This document shows positions 15,734 to 24,897 of a DNA stretch of 64,000 bases, one piece after another. The stretch's first letter is position 1. The number at the start of each line of letters is the position of its first letter. The DNA lies in the NCBI RefSeq assembly GCF_016889805.1, contig NZ_CP069535.1, positions 124,001-188,000 on the forward strand, in the 5' to 3' direction. Source of the stretch: Rhodanobacter sp. FDAARGOS 1247. Lineage in GTDB: Bacteria; Pseudomonadota; Gammaproteobacteria; Xanthomonadales; Rhodanobacteraceae. Position numbers and translations under genes: made by a program. The notes below the pieces were generated by a model. The model did no database searches and was not told where the DNA came from. It saw only the letters and a program-made list of their open reading frames with translations.

Positions 15734-16560
15734 CAGCGCCTCGCGGGGGACGGCGGCAGATCCGCCTCGATGCGTTGCAGGCGATCGGCCAGGGTCGCCG
15801 GCGACAGTTCGCCCATGTGCGTGTCGCGCAGCCGGCCGCGGGCATCGATGAACAAGGTGGTCGGATAGCCGCGCACGTTGTAGTAGTTCGACAGCTGCAG
15901 GTTCTCGTCGGTGAGCACGTGCTGCAGCGTCAGTTGCTGCGCCTGCAGGAACTGCTTCACCGTGGCCGCGGACTCGCCCTGGTCGGCAAACACGAAACGC
16001 ACTTGCGGCATCGTGCGTTGCGCCTCGGCCAGCACCGGCATCTCGCGCCGGCAGGGACCGCACCAGGTGGCCCACAGGTTGATCACCGTGGGCTGGCCGC
16101 GCAGGCTTTCGACATCCACCGCGCGCCCGTCGAGATCGCCGAGCTGCAGCGTGGGCAGCGGCGCCTGCGCCTGCGCGGTGAGCTTGTAGGCGAGCAGGCC
16201 GGCGAAGCCCGTGGCCGCGATCCCGATGACCACACTGGCGGCCAGCGGACGCCGCAGCGATGGCCGGCGCCAGCCGACCAGCAGCGCGGCCACGATCACG
16301 CCCAGCGTGCCCGCGAGCGGATCGAAGCCGTGATCGCGGATGTTCAAAATGCTCAGCGGTTGCTGCGCGTACTGCGGCCACCAGCCGGCCACATAGGCCA
16401 GCCGCGCGCCGAGCAGGCCAAGGCCGAGGATCAGGAACAGCGGGTTGCCGGTGTCGGCGTAGCCACGCCGATGCAGGAAGCCGGCCGTGGCCAGCGCGGC
16501 GATCACGCCGAACAGCAAGGCCAGCAGGCCGGAGGAAAGAGCGAGTGGTCCGAGATTCAC
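15733..16560 (-). CDS. TlpA-like thiol-disulfide oxidoreductase with an N-terminal multi-helix membrane domain
   Basis: 275 residues if the GTG at 16560 is used; an ATG at 16614 would add 18 Arg/Pro-rich residues that look non-coding. Residues about 1-128 contain about four membrane helices resembling the N-terminal region of prolipoprotein diacylglyceryl transferase (GNPLFLILGLGLLGARLAYV). Residues about 135-275 form a TlpA/ResA thioredoxin fold with the active site WCGPC (Cys167, Cys170), then NYYNVRGYPTTLFID. The thioredoxin domain should face the periplasm and reduce or shuffle disulfides, for example in cytochrome c maturation. The partner is unknown. Confidence 0.85.
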   Translation of the reverse strand: MNLGPLALSSGLLALLFGVIAALATAGFLHRRGYADTGNPLFLILGLGLLGARLAYVAGWWPQYAQQPLSILNIRDHGFDPLAGTLGVIVAALLVGWRRPSLRRPLAASVVIGIAATGFAGLLAYKLTAQAQAPLPTLQLGDLDGRAVDVESLRGQPTVINLWATWCGPCRREMPVLAEAQRTMPQVRFVFADQGESAATVKQFLQAQQLTLQHVLTDENLQLSNYYNVRGYPTTLFIDARGRLRDTHMGELSPATLADRLQRIEADLPPSPARR

Positions 16561-16644
16561 GCGATGAAGTCCTGGCCGAACAGGCGCGCGTGGGCCGCGC
16601 CGGGTACGGCCCACCTTAACCGGTTCGGCGCCCGGGACGGACGT

Positions 16645-17292
16645 TCAGGACAGCGCGGCGGCCTCGCGGGCCAGCTGCTCGATCCCGGACCAGTCGCCCG
16701 CGGCGAGCTTGTCCGCCGGGGTAAGCCAGGAGCCGCCGACGCAGATCACGTTGGGCAGGCGCAGGAATTCCGGCGCGCTGGCCAGGCTGATGCCGCCGGT
16801 GGGACAGAAGCGGATCTGCGGCAGCGGGCTGGCCCAGGCACCGAGCAACTTGGTGCCGCCGGCGGGCACCGCGGGGAAGAATTTCAGGTGGCGATAACCG
16901 CGTTCGAGCAGGGCCATCGCCTCGCTGGCGGTGGCCACGCCGGGCAGCAGCGGCAGCTCGCTGTCGTCGGCCGCATCGAGCAACCGTGGCGAGGTGCCCG
17001 GCGACACGGCGAAGCGGGCACCGGCCTGCCGCGCGGCTTCGAGGTCACGCGCGGTCAGCGCCGTGCCGCAGCCGACCACGGCACCTTCCACCTCGGCGGC
17101 GATCGCACGGATTGCGTCCAGTGCGGCGGGCGTGCGCAGGGTGACCTCGATGGTGGGGATGCCGCCGGCGACCAGTGCTCGCGCCATCGGCACGGCGTGG
17201 CGGGCGTCGTCGATGATCACCACCGGGATCACCGGCGCCAGTCGCATCAGGGATTCGACTTGCTGCTGCTTTTGTTCGATGGAGGTGGTCAC
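16645..17292 (-). CDS. eda: 2-keto-3-deoxy-6-phosphogluconate (KDPG) aldolase
   Basis: 215 residues. It cleaves KDPG to pyruvate and glyceraldehyde 3-phosphate, the last step of the Entner-Doudoroff pathway. Motifs: [12 protein letters not shown], the acid Glu49 in [17 protein letters not shown], and the Schiff-base Lys137 in RHLKFFPA, then RFCPTGGIS and VGGSWLTP. All are intact. It follows edd on the minus strand, separated by a hairpin repeat of about 100 bp. Confidence 0.96.
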   Translation of the reverse strand: MTTSIEQKQQQVESLMRLAPVIPVVIIDDARHAVPMARALVAGGIPTIEVTLRTPAALDAIRAIAAEVEGAVVGCGTALTARDLEAARQAGARFAVSPGTSPRLLDAADDSELPLLPGVATASEAMALLERGYRHLKFFPAVPAGGTKLLGAWASPLPQIRFCPTGGISLASAPEFLRLPNVICVGGSWLTPADKLAAGDWSGIEQLAREAAALS

Positions 17293-17314
17293 GTGAGGCT
17301 CCGGTTTTTGGACT

Positions 17315-17417
17315 CCTCCCCCTGCATGCAGGGGGAGGCTGGGAGGGGGTTGCTCAGGGTGGCGAGGAAGATCAAGAGCGACCCCACCCCAACCCTCCCC
17401 TGCTTTGCAGGGGAGGG
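17315..17417. repeat. Intergenic G/C-rich hairpin repeat, copy 1
   Basis: Two hairpins flank a variable centre: a perfect 24-bp palindrome at 17315-17338 and CCCTCCCCTGC-TTT-GCAGGGGAGGG at 17393-17417. A 23-bp segment, 17381-17403, is identical to 57909-57931 in the second copy. The repeat lies between edd and eda and could attenuate or stabilise that transcript. Confidence 0.8.
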
Positions 17418-17425
17418 GGCAAAGG

Positions 17426-19243
17426 CTACAGCACGCCGGCGCCGAGGTCGGCGTTGGCGGCGGCCTGGCGGAACAGGCCGAACAGCTCGCGGCCCATGCC
17501 GCTGTGTTCGCGCGACAGGTCGGCCACGTGCGGCAGGCGGGCGTCCAGCTCGTGCGCTTCCATCAGGACGTCCAGACGTCCATTCGCCGCGTCCAGCCGG
17601 ATCATGTCGCCGTCGCGGATCTTGGCGATGTTGCCGCCGGCCACCGCCTCGGGAGTGACGTGGATCGCCGCCGGCACGCGGCCGGAGGCGCCGGACATGC
17701 GGCCGTCGGTGAGCAGGGCGATGCGGTGGCCGCGATCCTGCAGCAGGGCCAGCGTGGGAGTGAGCTTGTGCAGCTCGGGCATGCCGTTCGCGCGCGGGCC
17801 CTGGAAGCGCACCACCGCCACGAAGTCGCGGTTGAGTTCGCCGCGCTTGAACGCGCCGACCACGTCGTCCTGGTCGTCGAACACGATCGCCGGCGCCTCG
17901 ATCAGCAGCCGGTCGTCCGGCACCGAGGACACCTTGATCACCGCGCGGCCGAGGTTGCCTTCGAGCATGCGCAGGCCGCCGTCGGCGCGGAATGGTTCGT
18001 CGATGCCGCGCAATACGCCGCGGTTGCCGCTCTGCTTGGCTACCGGCGCCCAGTGCAGCGCGCCGGCCTCGTCGAGTTGCGGGATCTGCGCGTAGCCGTC
18101 CAGGCCGGTGCCGAAGATCGTCTGCACGTCGGCGTGCAGCAGGCCGGCGCCCAGCAGCTGGTCGATCAGGAAGGCCATGCCGCCGGCGTCGTGGAACTGG
18201 TTCACGTCGGCGTACCCGTTCGGGTACACGCGGGCCAGCAGCGGGACCACGCCGGACAGCGCGTCGAAATCGTCCCAGCGCAGCTGGATGCCGGCCGCGT
18301 GCGCGATCGCCACCAGATGCAGCAGGTGATTGGTGGAACCGCCGGTGGCGTGCAGGCCGATCACCCCGTTGATGATCGCGCGTTCGTCGATGATGTGACC
18401 CAGCGGCAGGAAGGCCTCGCCCAGCGCGCTGTGCGCCGCGACCCGGCGCACGATTTCGGCGGTGAGCGCGTCGCGCAGCGGCGTGTCCGGGGCAGTGAAG
18501 CTGGCGCCGGGCAGGTGCAGGCCCATGATCTCCATCAGCATCTGGTTGGAGTTGGCGGTGCCGTAGAAGGTGCAGGTGCCGGCGCTGTGGTACGAGGCTG
18601 CCTCGGCTTCCAGCAGTTCGGCCTTGCTCGCCTTGCCGTCGGCGTAGGCCTGGCGCACCTTTGACTTTTCCTCGTTCGGGATGCCGCTGGGCATCGGCCC
18701 AGACGGCACGAAGGCGCCGGCCAGGTGGCCGAAGGAGAGCGCGCCGATCAGCAGGCCCGGCACGATCTTGTCGCAGATGCCGAGGAACAGCGCGCCGTCG
18801 AACATGTCGTGCGACAGCGCCACCGCGGTGGCCAGCGCCACCACGTCGCGCGAGAACAGCGACAGCTGCATGCCGGGCTGGCCCTGGGTGATGCCGTCGC
18901 ACATCGCCGGCACGCCGCCGGCGACCTGGGCGGTGAAGCCGGCGTCGCGGGCGATCTGGCGGATCAGCGCGGGATAGCGCTCGTACGGCTGGTGGGCCGA
19001 GAGCATGTCGTTGTACGCGGTGACGATCGCCAGGTTGGCGCGCCGGCCGCTGCGCAGCGCGGCCTTGTCGTCCGTGCCGCAGGCGGCGAAGCCGTGTGCG
19101 AGGTTGCCGCAGGAAAGATGCTCGCGCTGCGGTCCGCTGCGGTCGATCGCGTCGATGCGCTTCAGATACGCCGCGCGCGTCTCGCGACTGCGCTCACGCA
19201 GGCGTTCGGTGACTTCGGCGACGACGGGATGCAGCGTGGTCAT
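17426..19243 (-). CDS. edd: Phosphogluconate dehydratase
   Basis: 605 residues, the usual size. It dehydrates 6-phosphogluconate to KDPG and uses a [4Fe-4S] cluster, as in the IlvD/Edd family. Motifs include [32 protein letters not shown], the cluster-region [15 protein letters not shown] and [25 protein letters not shown], and near the end [11 protein letters not shown]. The start at 19243 has a weak ribosome site, and the inverted-repeat element (19256-19382) begins only 12 bases upstream. Its context with zwf, pgl and eda marks a complete Entner-Doudoroff route from glucose 6-phosphate. Confidence 0.96.
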   Translation of the reverse strand: MTTLHPVVAEVTERLRERSRETRAAYLKRIDAIDRSGPQREHLSCGNLAHGFAACGTDDKAALRSGRRANLAIVTAYNDMLSAHQPYERYPALIRQIARDAGFTAQVAGGVPAMCDGITQGQPGMQLSLFSRDVVALATAVALSHDMFDGALFLGICDKIVPGLLIGALSFGHLAGAFVPSGPMPSGIPNEEKSKVRQAYADGKASKAELLEAEAASYHSAGTCTFYGTANSNQMLMEIMGLHLPGASFTAPDTPLRDALTAEIVRRVAAHSALGEAFLPLGHIIDERAIINGVIGLHATGGSTNHLLHLVAIAHAAGIQLRWDDFDALSGVVPLLARVYPNGYADVNQFHDAGGMAFLIDQLLGAGLLHADVQTIFGTGLDGYAQIPQLDEAGALHWAPVAKQSGNRGVLRGIDEPFRADGGLRMLEGNLGRAVIKVSSVPDDRLLIEAPAIVFDDQDDVVGAFKRGELNRDFVAVVRFQGPRANGMPELHKLTPTLALLQDRGHRIALLTDGRMSGASGRVPAAIHVTPEAVAGGNIAKIRDGDMIRLDAANGRLDVLMEAHELDARLPHVADLSREHSGMGRELFGLFRQAAANADLGAGVL

Positions 19244-19255
19244 GATTCAAATCCG

Positions 19256-19382
19256 GAAGTGAGTGGGGAGGAGCGAGAAACGAGAGACGAGGAGTGAGAA
19301 GTGAGAGAAACCAGCGCCAAGGCATGGGACAGGAGCTCTGGCTCCGGCTCTCTCTCGTTTCTCACTCCTCTCCACTCACTTC
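19256..19382. repeat. 127-bp inverted-repeat element upstream of edd
   Basis: The 32-bp arms 19256-19287 and 19351-19382 pair at 30 of 32 positions. The arms have a purine-rich (GAGAAACGAGAGA) and a pyrimidine-rich side. The 63-bp centre repeats the GAGTGAGAAGTGAGAG theme. It fills nearly all of the pgl-edd gap. It looks like a dispersed MITE/REP-type insertion; I cannot show mobility from one copy. Confidence 0.75.
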
Positions 19383-19388
19383 TCGCCA

Positions 19389-20102
19389 TCAAGGGCACCA
19401 GTACACCGCCACCGACACGCGCTGCTGGGTCAGCACCGCGCGCACCGGATAGTCCCGCGCCGCGCCGATGCCGAGGCGTGCATCGGCGAGCAGGTCGCGC
19501 TTCTTCTCGCCGGTCACCAGCAGGTACAGCGCCCGGGTCTGCAGCAGGGTCGGCAGGGTCAGCGTGATGCGTGGCTCGCCCGCACCTGCGGCATGCATCG
19601 GCAGCACCGGCGCCGATCCATCGGGATCGAGCGCCTCGGCCAGGTGGTCGCCGCCGGGGAAGAACGAAGCGGTGTGACCGTCGTCGCCCATGCCCAGCAC
19701 CACGGCGTCGAACGGCAGCGGCAGCGCCCCGATCCGTGCGCTGGCGGTGGCCAGTCCCGCTTCGGGGCTGGCATCGCCGGTGTACAGCGGAACGAAGGAC
19801 GCCGCGGCGGCGGCGTGCTGCAACAGCAGCGACTGCACCAGTCGCGCGTTGGAGCGTTCGTCGGTATCGGGCACCCAGCGCTCGTCGACCAGGGTGACCT
19901 GCACCCGGCTCCAGTCGAGCTGCTCGCGTGACAGCTGTTCGAACAACTGCTTCGGCGTGCTGCCGCCCGAGACCGCCAGCACGGCGTGGCCGCGTTCGGC
20001 CAGCCCCGTGCGCAGGCGCCCGGCGATGCGTTCGGCCAGCGCGGTGGCCTGGATGCGGCAGTCGGTGAAGCTGTGGGTGGTGACGTTGAGTGATGGAGTC
20101 AT
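19389..20102 (-). CDS. pgl: 6-phosphogluconolactonase
   Basis: 237 residues. It hydrolyses 6-phosphogluconolactone to 6-phosphogluconate. Motifs typical of the bacterial DevB-type family are VLAVSGGSTPKQLFEQL, VTLVDERWVPDTDERSNARL, VLGMGDDGHTASFFPG, and the late RITLTLPTLLQTRALYLLVTG. It lies between zwf and edd on the same strand, as expected for the pathway. Its stop lies 6 bases upstream of the inverted-repeat element. Confidence 0.94.
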   Translation of the reverse strand: MTPSLNVTTHSFTDCRIQATALAERIAGRLRTGLAERGHAVLAVSGGSTPKQLFEQLSREQLDWSRVQVTLVDERWVPDTDERSNARLVQSLLLQHAAAAASFVPLYTGDASPEAGLATASARIGALPLPFDAVVLGMGDDGHTASFFPGGDHLAEALDPDGSAPVLPMHAAGAGEPRITLTLPTLLQTRALYLLVTGEKKRDLLADARLGIGAARDYPVRAVLTQQRVSVAVYWCP

Positions 20103-20220
20103 GAGGAATGGTGGCGCCGTGGGCAGTCAGCGGATGCCGGTGCGCGTCGCTTCGGGAAGGAGGCTGCAGTCTGTGTCACGCGTCGGCATGGCGGAGTGAA
20201 TCGTGCGGCGCGAGGACGAC

Positions 20221-21684
20221 TTACTCACCGTCTTCGTTCCAGGTGCGGCCGTCGCGTTCGATCAGCGCCACCGCGGCGCTCGGCCCCCAGCTGCCTGCGG
20301 TATACGGCCGCGGCGGCTCGCCGCTGTCGGCCCAGGCGGCCAGGATCGGACCGGCCCAGTGCCAGGCCGCTTCCACTTCGTCGCGGCGCATGAACAGGGT
20401 CGGGTTGCCGCGCACCACGTCGAGCAGCAGGCGTTCGTACGCGTCCGGCTGCTGCACGCCGAAGGCCTCGGCGAAGCTCATGTCCAGCGGCACGTGGCGC
20501 AGGCGCAGGCCACCGGGGCCGGGATGCTTGATGGTCAGCCACAGTTTCACGCCTTCGTCCGGCTGCAACCGCAGCACCAGCCGGTTCTGCGCCAGCGTGC
20601 CGGCGTCGCCGCCGAAGATCGAATGCGGCACCGGCTTGAAGGTGACCGCGATCTCCGACACCCGGCTGGGCAGCCGCTTGCCGGTGCGCAGGTAGAACGG
20701 CACGCCGGCCCAGCGCCAGTTGGCGATCTCCGCCTTCAGCGCCACGAAGGTCTCGGTGTTGGACTTGTTGTTGCCCAGCTCCTCCGGATAGCCCGGCACG
20801 CTGGCGCCGTCGGCCACGCCGGCGCGGTACTGGCCGCGCACGGTGAGCTGGCTGACGTTGCTTTCGTCGATGGGTTTCAGCGAATGCAGCACTTTCAGCT
20901 TCTCGTCGCGCACCGCATCGGGCGCCAGCGACGAGGGCGGTTCCATCGCCACCATGCACAGCAGCTGCAGCATGTGGTTCTGCACCATGTCGCGCAGCGC
21001 GCCGGCGCGGTCGTAGTAGGACCCGCGGTGGCCCACGCCCAGCGTTTCGGCCACGGTGATCTGCACGTGGTCGATGTGCCCGGCGTTCCACAGCGGCTCG
21101 AACAGCGCGTTGCCGAAGCGCAGCACCAGCAGGTTCTGCACGGTCTCCTTGCCCAGGTAGTGGTCGATGCGGAAGGTCTGCGATTCGCTGAACACCTTGC
21201 CGACCGCGTCGTTGATCTGGTTCGCGCTGGCCAGGTCGCGACCGATCGGCTTTTCCAGCACCACCCGCGAGGCGCCTTCGTTGAGCTTGTAGTGGCCGAG
21301 CCGGGTGCAGATGTCGACAAAAAGCTCGGGTGAGGTCGACAGGTAGAAGACCCTGACATGTTCCGGTTCGCTGCCGATGAAGGCGGCGAAGTCGTCCCAG
21401 CCCTCGTCCTTGCGCGCATCCAGCGGGCGGTAGAACACCTGCTGCAGGAATACGTCGAGCTGGCGCGCATCGCAGATGCCGATCAGCGCCTCGCGCAACT
21501 GGGCGCGGTAGCCCGCGTCGTCCAGCGTCTCGCGGGCGATGCCGACGATGCGGCTGCTGCCGGGGATCTGGCCATCGAGGAAGCGGTGGAAAAGTGCGGG
21601 CAGCAACTTGCGCAGGGCGAGGTCGCCGGTGCCGCCGAAGATCACCAGGTCGAACGGATCAACCGATTGGGTAGAAGCAGTCAC
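20221..21684 (-). CDS. zwf: Glucose-6-phosphate 1-dehydrogenase
   Basis: 487 residues from the GTG at 21684, preceded on the minus strand by a GAGGTGA-like ribosome site; this start gives the usual family length. It oxidises glucose 6-phosphate to the lactone with NAD(P). Motifs are the nucleotide-binding IFGGTGDLALRKLLPAL (about 14-31), VVLEKPIGRDLASA, the active site FRIDHYLGKETVQN, and PFYLRTGKRLPSRV. It is first in a zwf-pgl-edd-eda series and diverges from the GntR regulator gene. Confidence 0.95.
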   Translation of the reverse strand: MTASTQSVDPFDLVIFGGTGDLALRKLLPALFHRFLDGQIPGSSRIVGIARETLDDAGYRAQLREALIGICDARQLDVFLQQVFYRPLDARKDEGWDDFAAFIGSEPEHVRVFYLSTSPELFVDICTRLGHYKLNEGASRVVLEKPIGRDLASANQINDAVGKVFSESQTFRIDHYLGKETVQNLLVLRFGNALFEPLWNAGHIDHVQITVAETLGVGHRGSYYDRAGALRDMVQNHMLQLLCMVAMEPPSSLAPDAVRDEKLKVLHSLKPIDESNVSQLTVRGQYRAGVADGASVPGYPEELGNNKSNTETFVALKAEIANWRWAGVPFYLRTGKRLPSRVSEIAVTFKPVPHSIFGGDAGTLAQNRLVLRLQPDEGVKLWLTIKHPGPGGLRLRHVPLDMSFAEAFGVQQPDAYERLLLDVVRGNPTLFMRRDEVEAAWHWAGPILAAWADSGEPPRPYTAGSWGPSAAVALIERDGRTWNEDGE

Positions 21685-21906
21685 GCAGTCACCTCGAACG
21701 ATGCCGGCTGGCGGGCAAGGCCGGATGGCGCGTCTTGCCCGAAGGAGGGTTGATAGTACCAGTGAAATACCAGAACGACTACGGGGCTGCATACGAATTC
21801 ATTTGATCCGGCGGGCAGGCCGGTGCGGCGCGATCGGTTGCATCTGAAACGACCGGTTGCCGGCCCGGCCTTGCGGTCAGTGGTTTGCCATTGGTATCTT
21901 TACCGA

Positions 21907-22659
21907 ATGGAAATCGCCTTGGCCAACGAATATCGCCGGATCTGCCAGGATCCGGCCACGCACCAGCCGCTGGCCTACCTGCGCCTGCGCCGGGCGATCC
22001 GCAACATCGTCGAGCACCGCGACATCGAGCCGGGCCAGGCGCTGCCCAGCGAGCGCGACCTGTCGCAGGTGCTGAAGCTGTCGCGGGTGACCGTGCGCAA
22101 GGCGATCGCCGGCCTGGTCGAGGAGGGCCTGCTCACGCAACGCCACGGCGCCGGCACCTTCATCGCCGAACGCATCGTCAAGCCGATGTCGCGACTGACC
22201 AGCTTCACCGAGGACCTGCGCGAACGCGGCCTGCGTCCACGTTCGGAATTCTTCGAGCGCGGCATCGGCGAAGTCACCCCGGAAGAGGCGATGGCGATGA
22301 ACCTGTCGCCCGGCTCGCTGGTGGTGCGCCTGCATCGCGTGCGTTATGGCCAGGACGAGCCGCTGGCGATCGAGCGCAGCGTGGTGCCGGCCAGCGTGCT
22401 GCCCGATCCGTTGCTGGTGCACGACTCGCTGTATGAAGCGCTGGAGAAGCTCAATGCGCGCCCGCGTCGCGCGCTGCAGCGCTTGCGCGCGGTATCGCTG
22501 AACGCGCAACAGGCGCGACTGCTGCACGTCGGCGTGGGTAGCGCCGGCCTGAGCATCGAGCGGCGCAGTTTTCTGGACGACGGCCGTGTGGTCGAGTTCA
22601 CCTGTTCCTGGTATCGCGGTGACATCTACGACTTCGTCGCCGAACTGCAGACCGACTGA
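21907..22659 (+). CDS. GntR-family regulator with UTRA domain (NagR/NagQ-like)
   Basis: 250 residues from the ATG at 21907. Residues about 20-90 form the GntR winged helix (LRLRRAIRNIVEHRDIEPGQ, LPSERDLSQVLKLSRVTVRK, LTQRHGAGTFIAE). Residues about 100-245 form a UTRA ligand domain, which senses sugar phosphates in homologues. It is followed by a glucosamine-6-phosphate deaminase-type gene and nagA, so GlcNAc-6-phosphate or glucosamine-6-phosphate is the likely effector. The upstream sequence ATTGGTATCTTTACCGAAT (21890-21908) is an imperfect inverted repeat that could be an operator. It may also act on the divergent zwf promoter. Confidence 0.88.
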   Translation: MEIALANEYRRICQDPATHQPLAYLRLRRAIRNIVEHRDIEPGQALPSERDLSQVLKLSRVTVRKAIAGLVEEGLLTQRHGAGTFIAERIVKPMSRLTSFTEDLRERGLRPRSEFFERGIGEVTPEEAMAMNLSPGSLVVRLHRVRYGQDEPLAIERSVVPASVLPDPLLVHDSLYEALEKLNARPRRALQRLRAVSLNAQQARLLHVGVGSAGLSIERRSFLDDGRVVEFTCSWYRGDIYDFVAELQTD

Positions 22660-22681
22660 GGCCATCTTGAACACATCCGCC

Positions 22682-23713
22682 ATGCATGCCCGCGACACCC
22701 TGATGTACCGCGAAGCGCAGGAGTCCGCCGAGGTGGTCGCGCGCCAGTTCGCGGCCAACGAGGCGGTGGTCGCCGCGCTGGCGCAGTCGCTGCGCGCGCA
22801 GCCGCCGCGCTTCATCGTCACCTGCGCGCGCGGCAGTTCCGACCACGCGGCGGCATATGCGAAGTACGTGTTCGAGACCCAGCTCGGCATCGCCACGGCA
22901 TCGGCATCGCCCTCGGTGACCTCGGTGTACGCGGCCGAACAGCAGTGGCAAGGGGCGTTGTTCATCGCGATCTCGCAGTCGGGCAAGAGTCCCGACCTGC
23001 TGCGCAATGCGCAGGCGGCGAAGATCGCCGGCGCGCGCGTGGTGGCACTGGTGAACGTGGAGGATTCGCCGCTCGCGGCGCTGGCCGACACGGTGATCCC
23101 GCTGCACGCGGGGCCCGAGCGCAGCGTGGCCGCGACCAAGAGCTATATCGCCGCGCTGGCCGCGGTGCTGCACCTGTGCGCGCGCTGGCGCGGCGACGAC
23201 GAGCTGGGTGCGGCCTTGCAGCGGTTGCCCGATGCCTTGCGCGCCGGCTGGGACGCGGACTGGTCGGCGCTGAGCCATGGCCTGGTCGACGCGCACAACC
23301 TGTTCGTGGTCGGACGCGGCTTCGGCCTGGGCATCGCGCTGGAAGCGGCGCTGAAGTTCAAGGAGACCTGCGGCCTGCATGCCGAGGCGTTCAGCGCGGC
23401 CGAGGTAAAGCACGGCCCGATGGCCCTAGTCGGCGCGGACTTCCCGGTGCTGTGCTTTGCACAGGACGACGACACCCTGGCCAGCACGCTGGCGGTGGCC
23501 GACGAGTTCCGCGGCCGTGGCGCGCAGGTGTTCGTGGCCGCGCCCGGCCTGCACGGCACCGGCATGCTGGCAGTGGCCGGCGGGCTGCCCGCGCTGTGCA
23601 CGCCGCTGCTGATCATCCAGAGCTTCTACCGCGCCGCCAGCGAGCTGTCGCTGCGCCGCGGCTTCAACCCCGACGTACCGCCGCACCTCAACAAGGTCAC
23701 CGAGACGGTCTAG
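22682..23713 (+). CDS. SIS-domain glucosamine-6-phosphate deaminase (NagB-II type)
   Basis: 343 residues. The protein has two SIS (sugar isomerase) domains, at about 35-165 and 195-325, with ARGSSDHAAAYAKY, AISQSGKSPDLL, VGRGFGLGIALEAALKFKE and AEVKHGPMALV. This is the glmS-isomerase-like module without a glutaminase domain, as in NagB-II enzymes, which convert glucosamine 6-phosphate to fructose 6-phosphate and ammonia. The ATG at 22682 is chosen; a TTG at about 22667 is possible. The gene sits between the GntR regulator and nagA. Confidence 0.88.
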   Translation: MHARDTLMYREAQESAEVVARQFAANEAVVAALAQSLRAQPPRFIVTCARGSSDHAAAYAKYVFETQLGIATASASPSVTSVYAAEQQWQGALFIAISQSGKSPDLLRNAQAAKIAGARVVALVNVEDSPLAALADTVIPLHAGPERSVAATKSYIAALAAVLHLCARWRGDDELGAALQRLPDALRAGWDADWSALSHGLVDAHNLFVVGRGFGLGIALEAALKFKETCGLHAEAFSAAEVKHGPMALVGADFPVLCFAQDDDTLASTLAVADEFRGRGAQVFVAAPGLHGTGMLAVAGGLPALCTPLLIIQSFYRAASELSLRRGFNPDVPPHLNKVTETV

Positions 23714-23722
23714 GAAATCGCC

Positions 23723-24862
23723 ATGACGACCGCCCTCACCAACGCCCACGTACTCACCCCCGACGGCTGGCGCGACGATCTTGCCGTGCTGCTCGATGGC
23801 GAACGCATCGTCGACCTGCTGCCGCCCGCCGATCCCCGCGTGCGCGAGGCGCAGCAGCACGATCTTGACGGCGCGACGCTGCTGCCGGGTTTCATCGACG
23901 TGCAGGTCAATGGCGGCGGTGGCGTGCTGTTCAACGAGGCGCCCACGGTGGAAACCCTGCGCCGGATCGGCGCGGCGCATCGCCGGTTCGGTACCACCGG
24001 CTTCCTGCCCACGCTGATCAGCGACCGCGTCGAAGTCATGCGCGAAGCGCTGGCGGCGGTGGAGCAGGCGCTGGCCGAAGGCGTGCCCGGCGTGCTGGGC
24101 ATTCACCTGGAAGGCCCGTACCTGGCCCCGGCGCGCAAGGGCGTGCACGACGCGAAGTATTTCCACGCGCCCGGCAGTGACGAGATGGCGCTGCTGTGCG
24201 CGCCGCATCGGGGCGTGCGGCTGATCACGCTGGCGCCCGACCAGGTGCCGCTGGCCAGCATCGGCGCCCTGGTCGACGCTGGCCTGGTGGTCTGCGCCGG
24301 GCACACCGCCGCCGACTACGCTACCACCCGCGCCGCGCTGGATGCCGGCGTGCGCGGCTTCACCCACCTGTTCAACGCGATGACCCCGTTCGGCAGCCGT
24401 GAGCCCGGCGTGGTCGGCGCGGCGCTGGATGACGCGGACAGCTGGTGCGGCATCATCGTCGACGGCCACCACGTGCACCCGGCCAGCCTGCGCGTGGCGA
24501 TCGCCGCCAAGCCGCGCGGCAAGATGCTGCTGGTCACCGACGCGATGCCGCCGGTGGGCGCCGACAGCCCGGAATACATGCTCAACGGCGAAACCATCAT
24601 CGTGAAGGACGGCATCTGCCAGACCGCCCAGGGCGTGCTGGCCGGCTCCGCGCTGGACATGGCCACGGCCGTGCGCAACGCGGTGCACCTGCTCGGCCTG
24701 CCACTTGACGAGGCGGCGCGCATGGCCAGCACCTATCCGGCGGATTTCCTCGGCCTCGGCGAAAGCCACGGCCGCATCGCAGCGGGCCATCGCGCCGACC
24801 TGGTCGTGCTCGACGACGAGTGCCGCGTGCAGCAAGGCTGGGTCGGCGGCGTGGCTTCATGA
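23723..24862 (+). CDS. nagA: N-acetylglucosamine-6-phosphate deacetylase
   Basis: 379 residues. It removes acetate from GlcNAc-6-phosphate. The amidohydrolase signature includes LLPGFIDVQVNGGGGVLFNE, the metal-site Glu in HLEGPYLAPARKG, CAGHTAADYATT and GFTHLFNAMTPF, and the catalytic Asp in LVTDAMPPVG. It starts 9 bases after the deaminase stop. Together with the regulator this gives a GlcNAc-6-phosphate to fructose-6-phosphate branch; a GlcNAc importer or kinase is not in this window. Confidence 0.95.
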   Translation: MTTALTNAHVLTPDGWRDDLAVLLDGERIVDLLPPADPRVREAQQHDLDGATLLPGFIDVQVNGGGGVLFNEAPTVETLRRIGAAHRRFGTTGFLPTLISDRVEVMREALAAVEQALAEGVPGVLGIHLEGPYLAPARKGVHDAKYFHAPGSDEMALLCAPHRGVRLITLAPDQVPLASIGALVDAGLVVCAGHTAADYATTRAALDAGVRGFTHLFNAMTPFGSREPGVVGAALDDADSWCGIIVDGHHVHPASLRVAIAAKPRGKMLLVTDAMPPVGADSPEYMLNGETIIVKDGICQTAQGVLAGSALDMATAVRNAVHLLGLPLDEAARMASTYPADFLGLGESHGRIAAGHRADLVVLDDECRVQQGWVGGVAS

Positions 24863-24897
24863 TGCTGTTGCCGTCGTCGTTACCGCGCGGGCGATGA

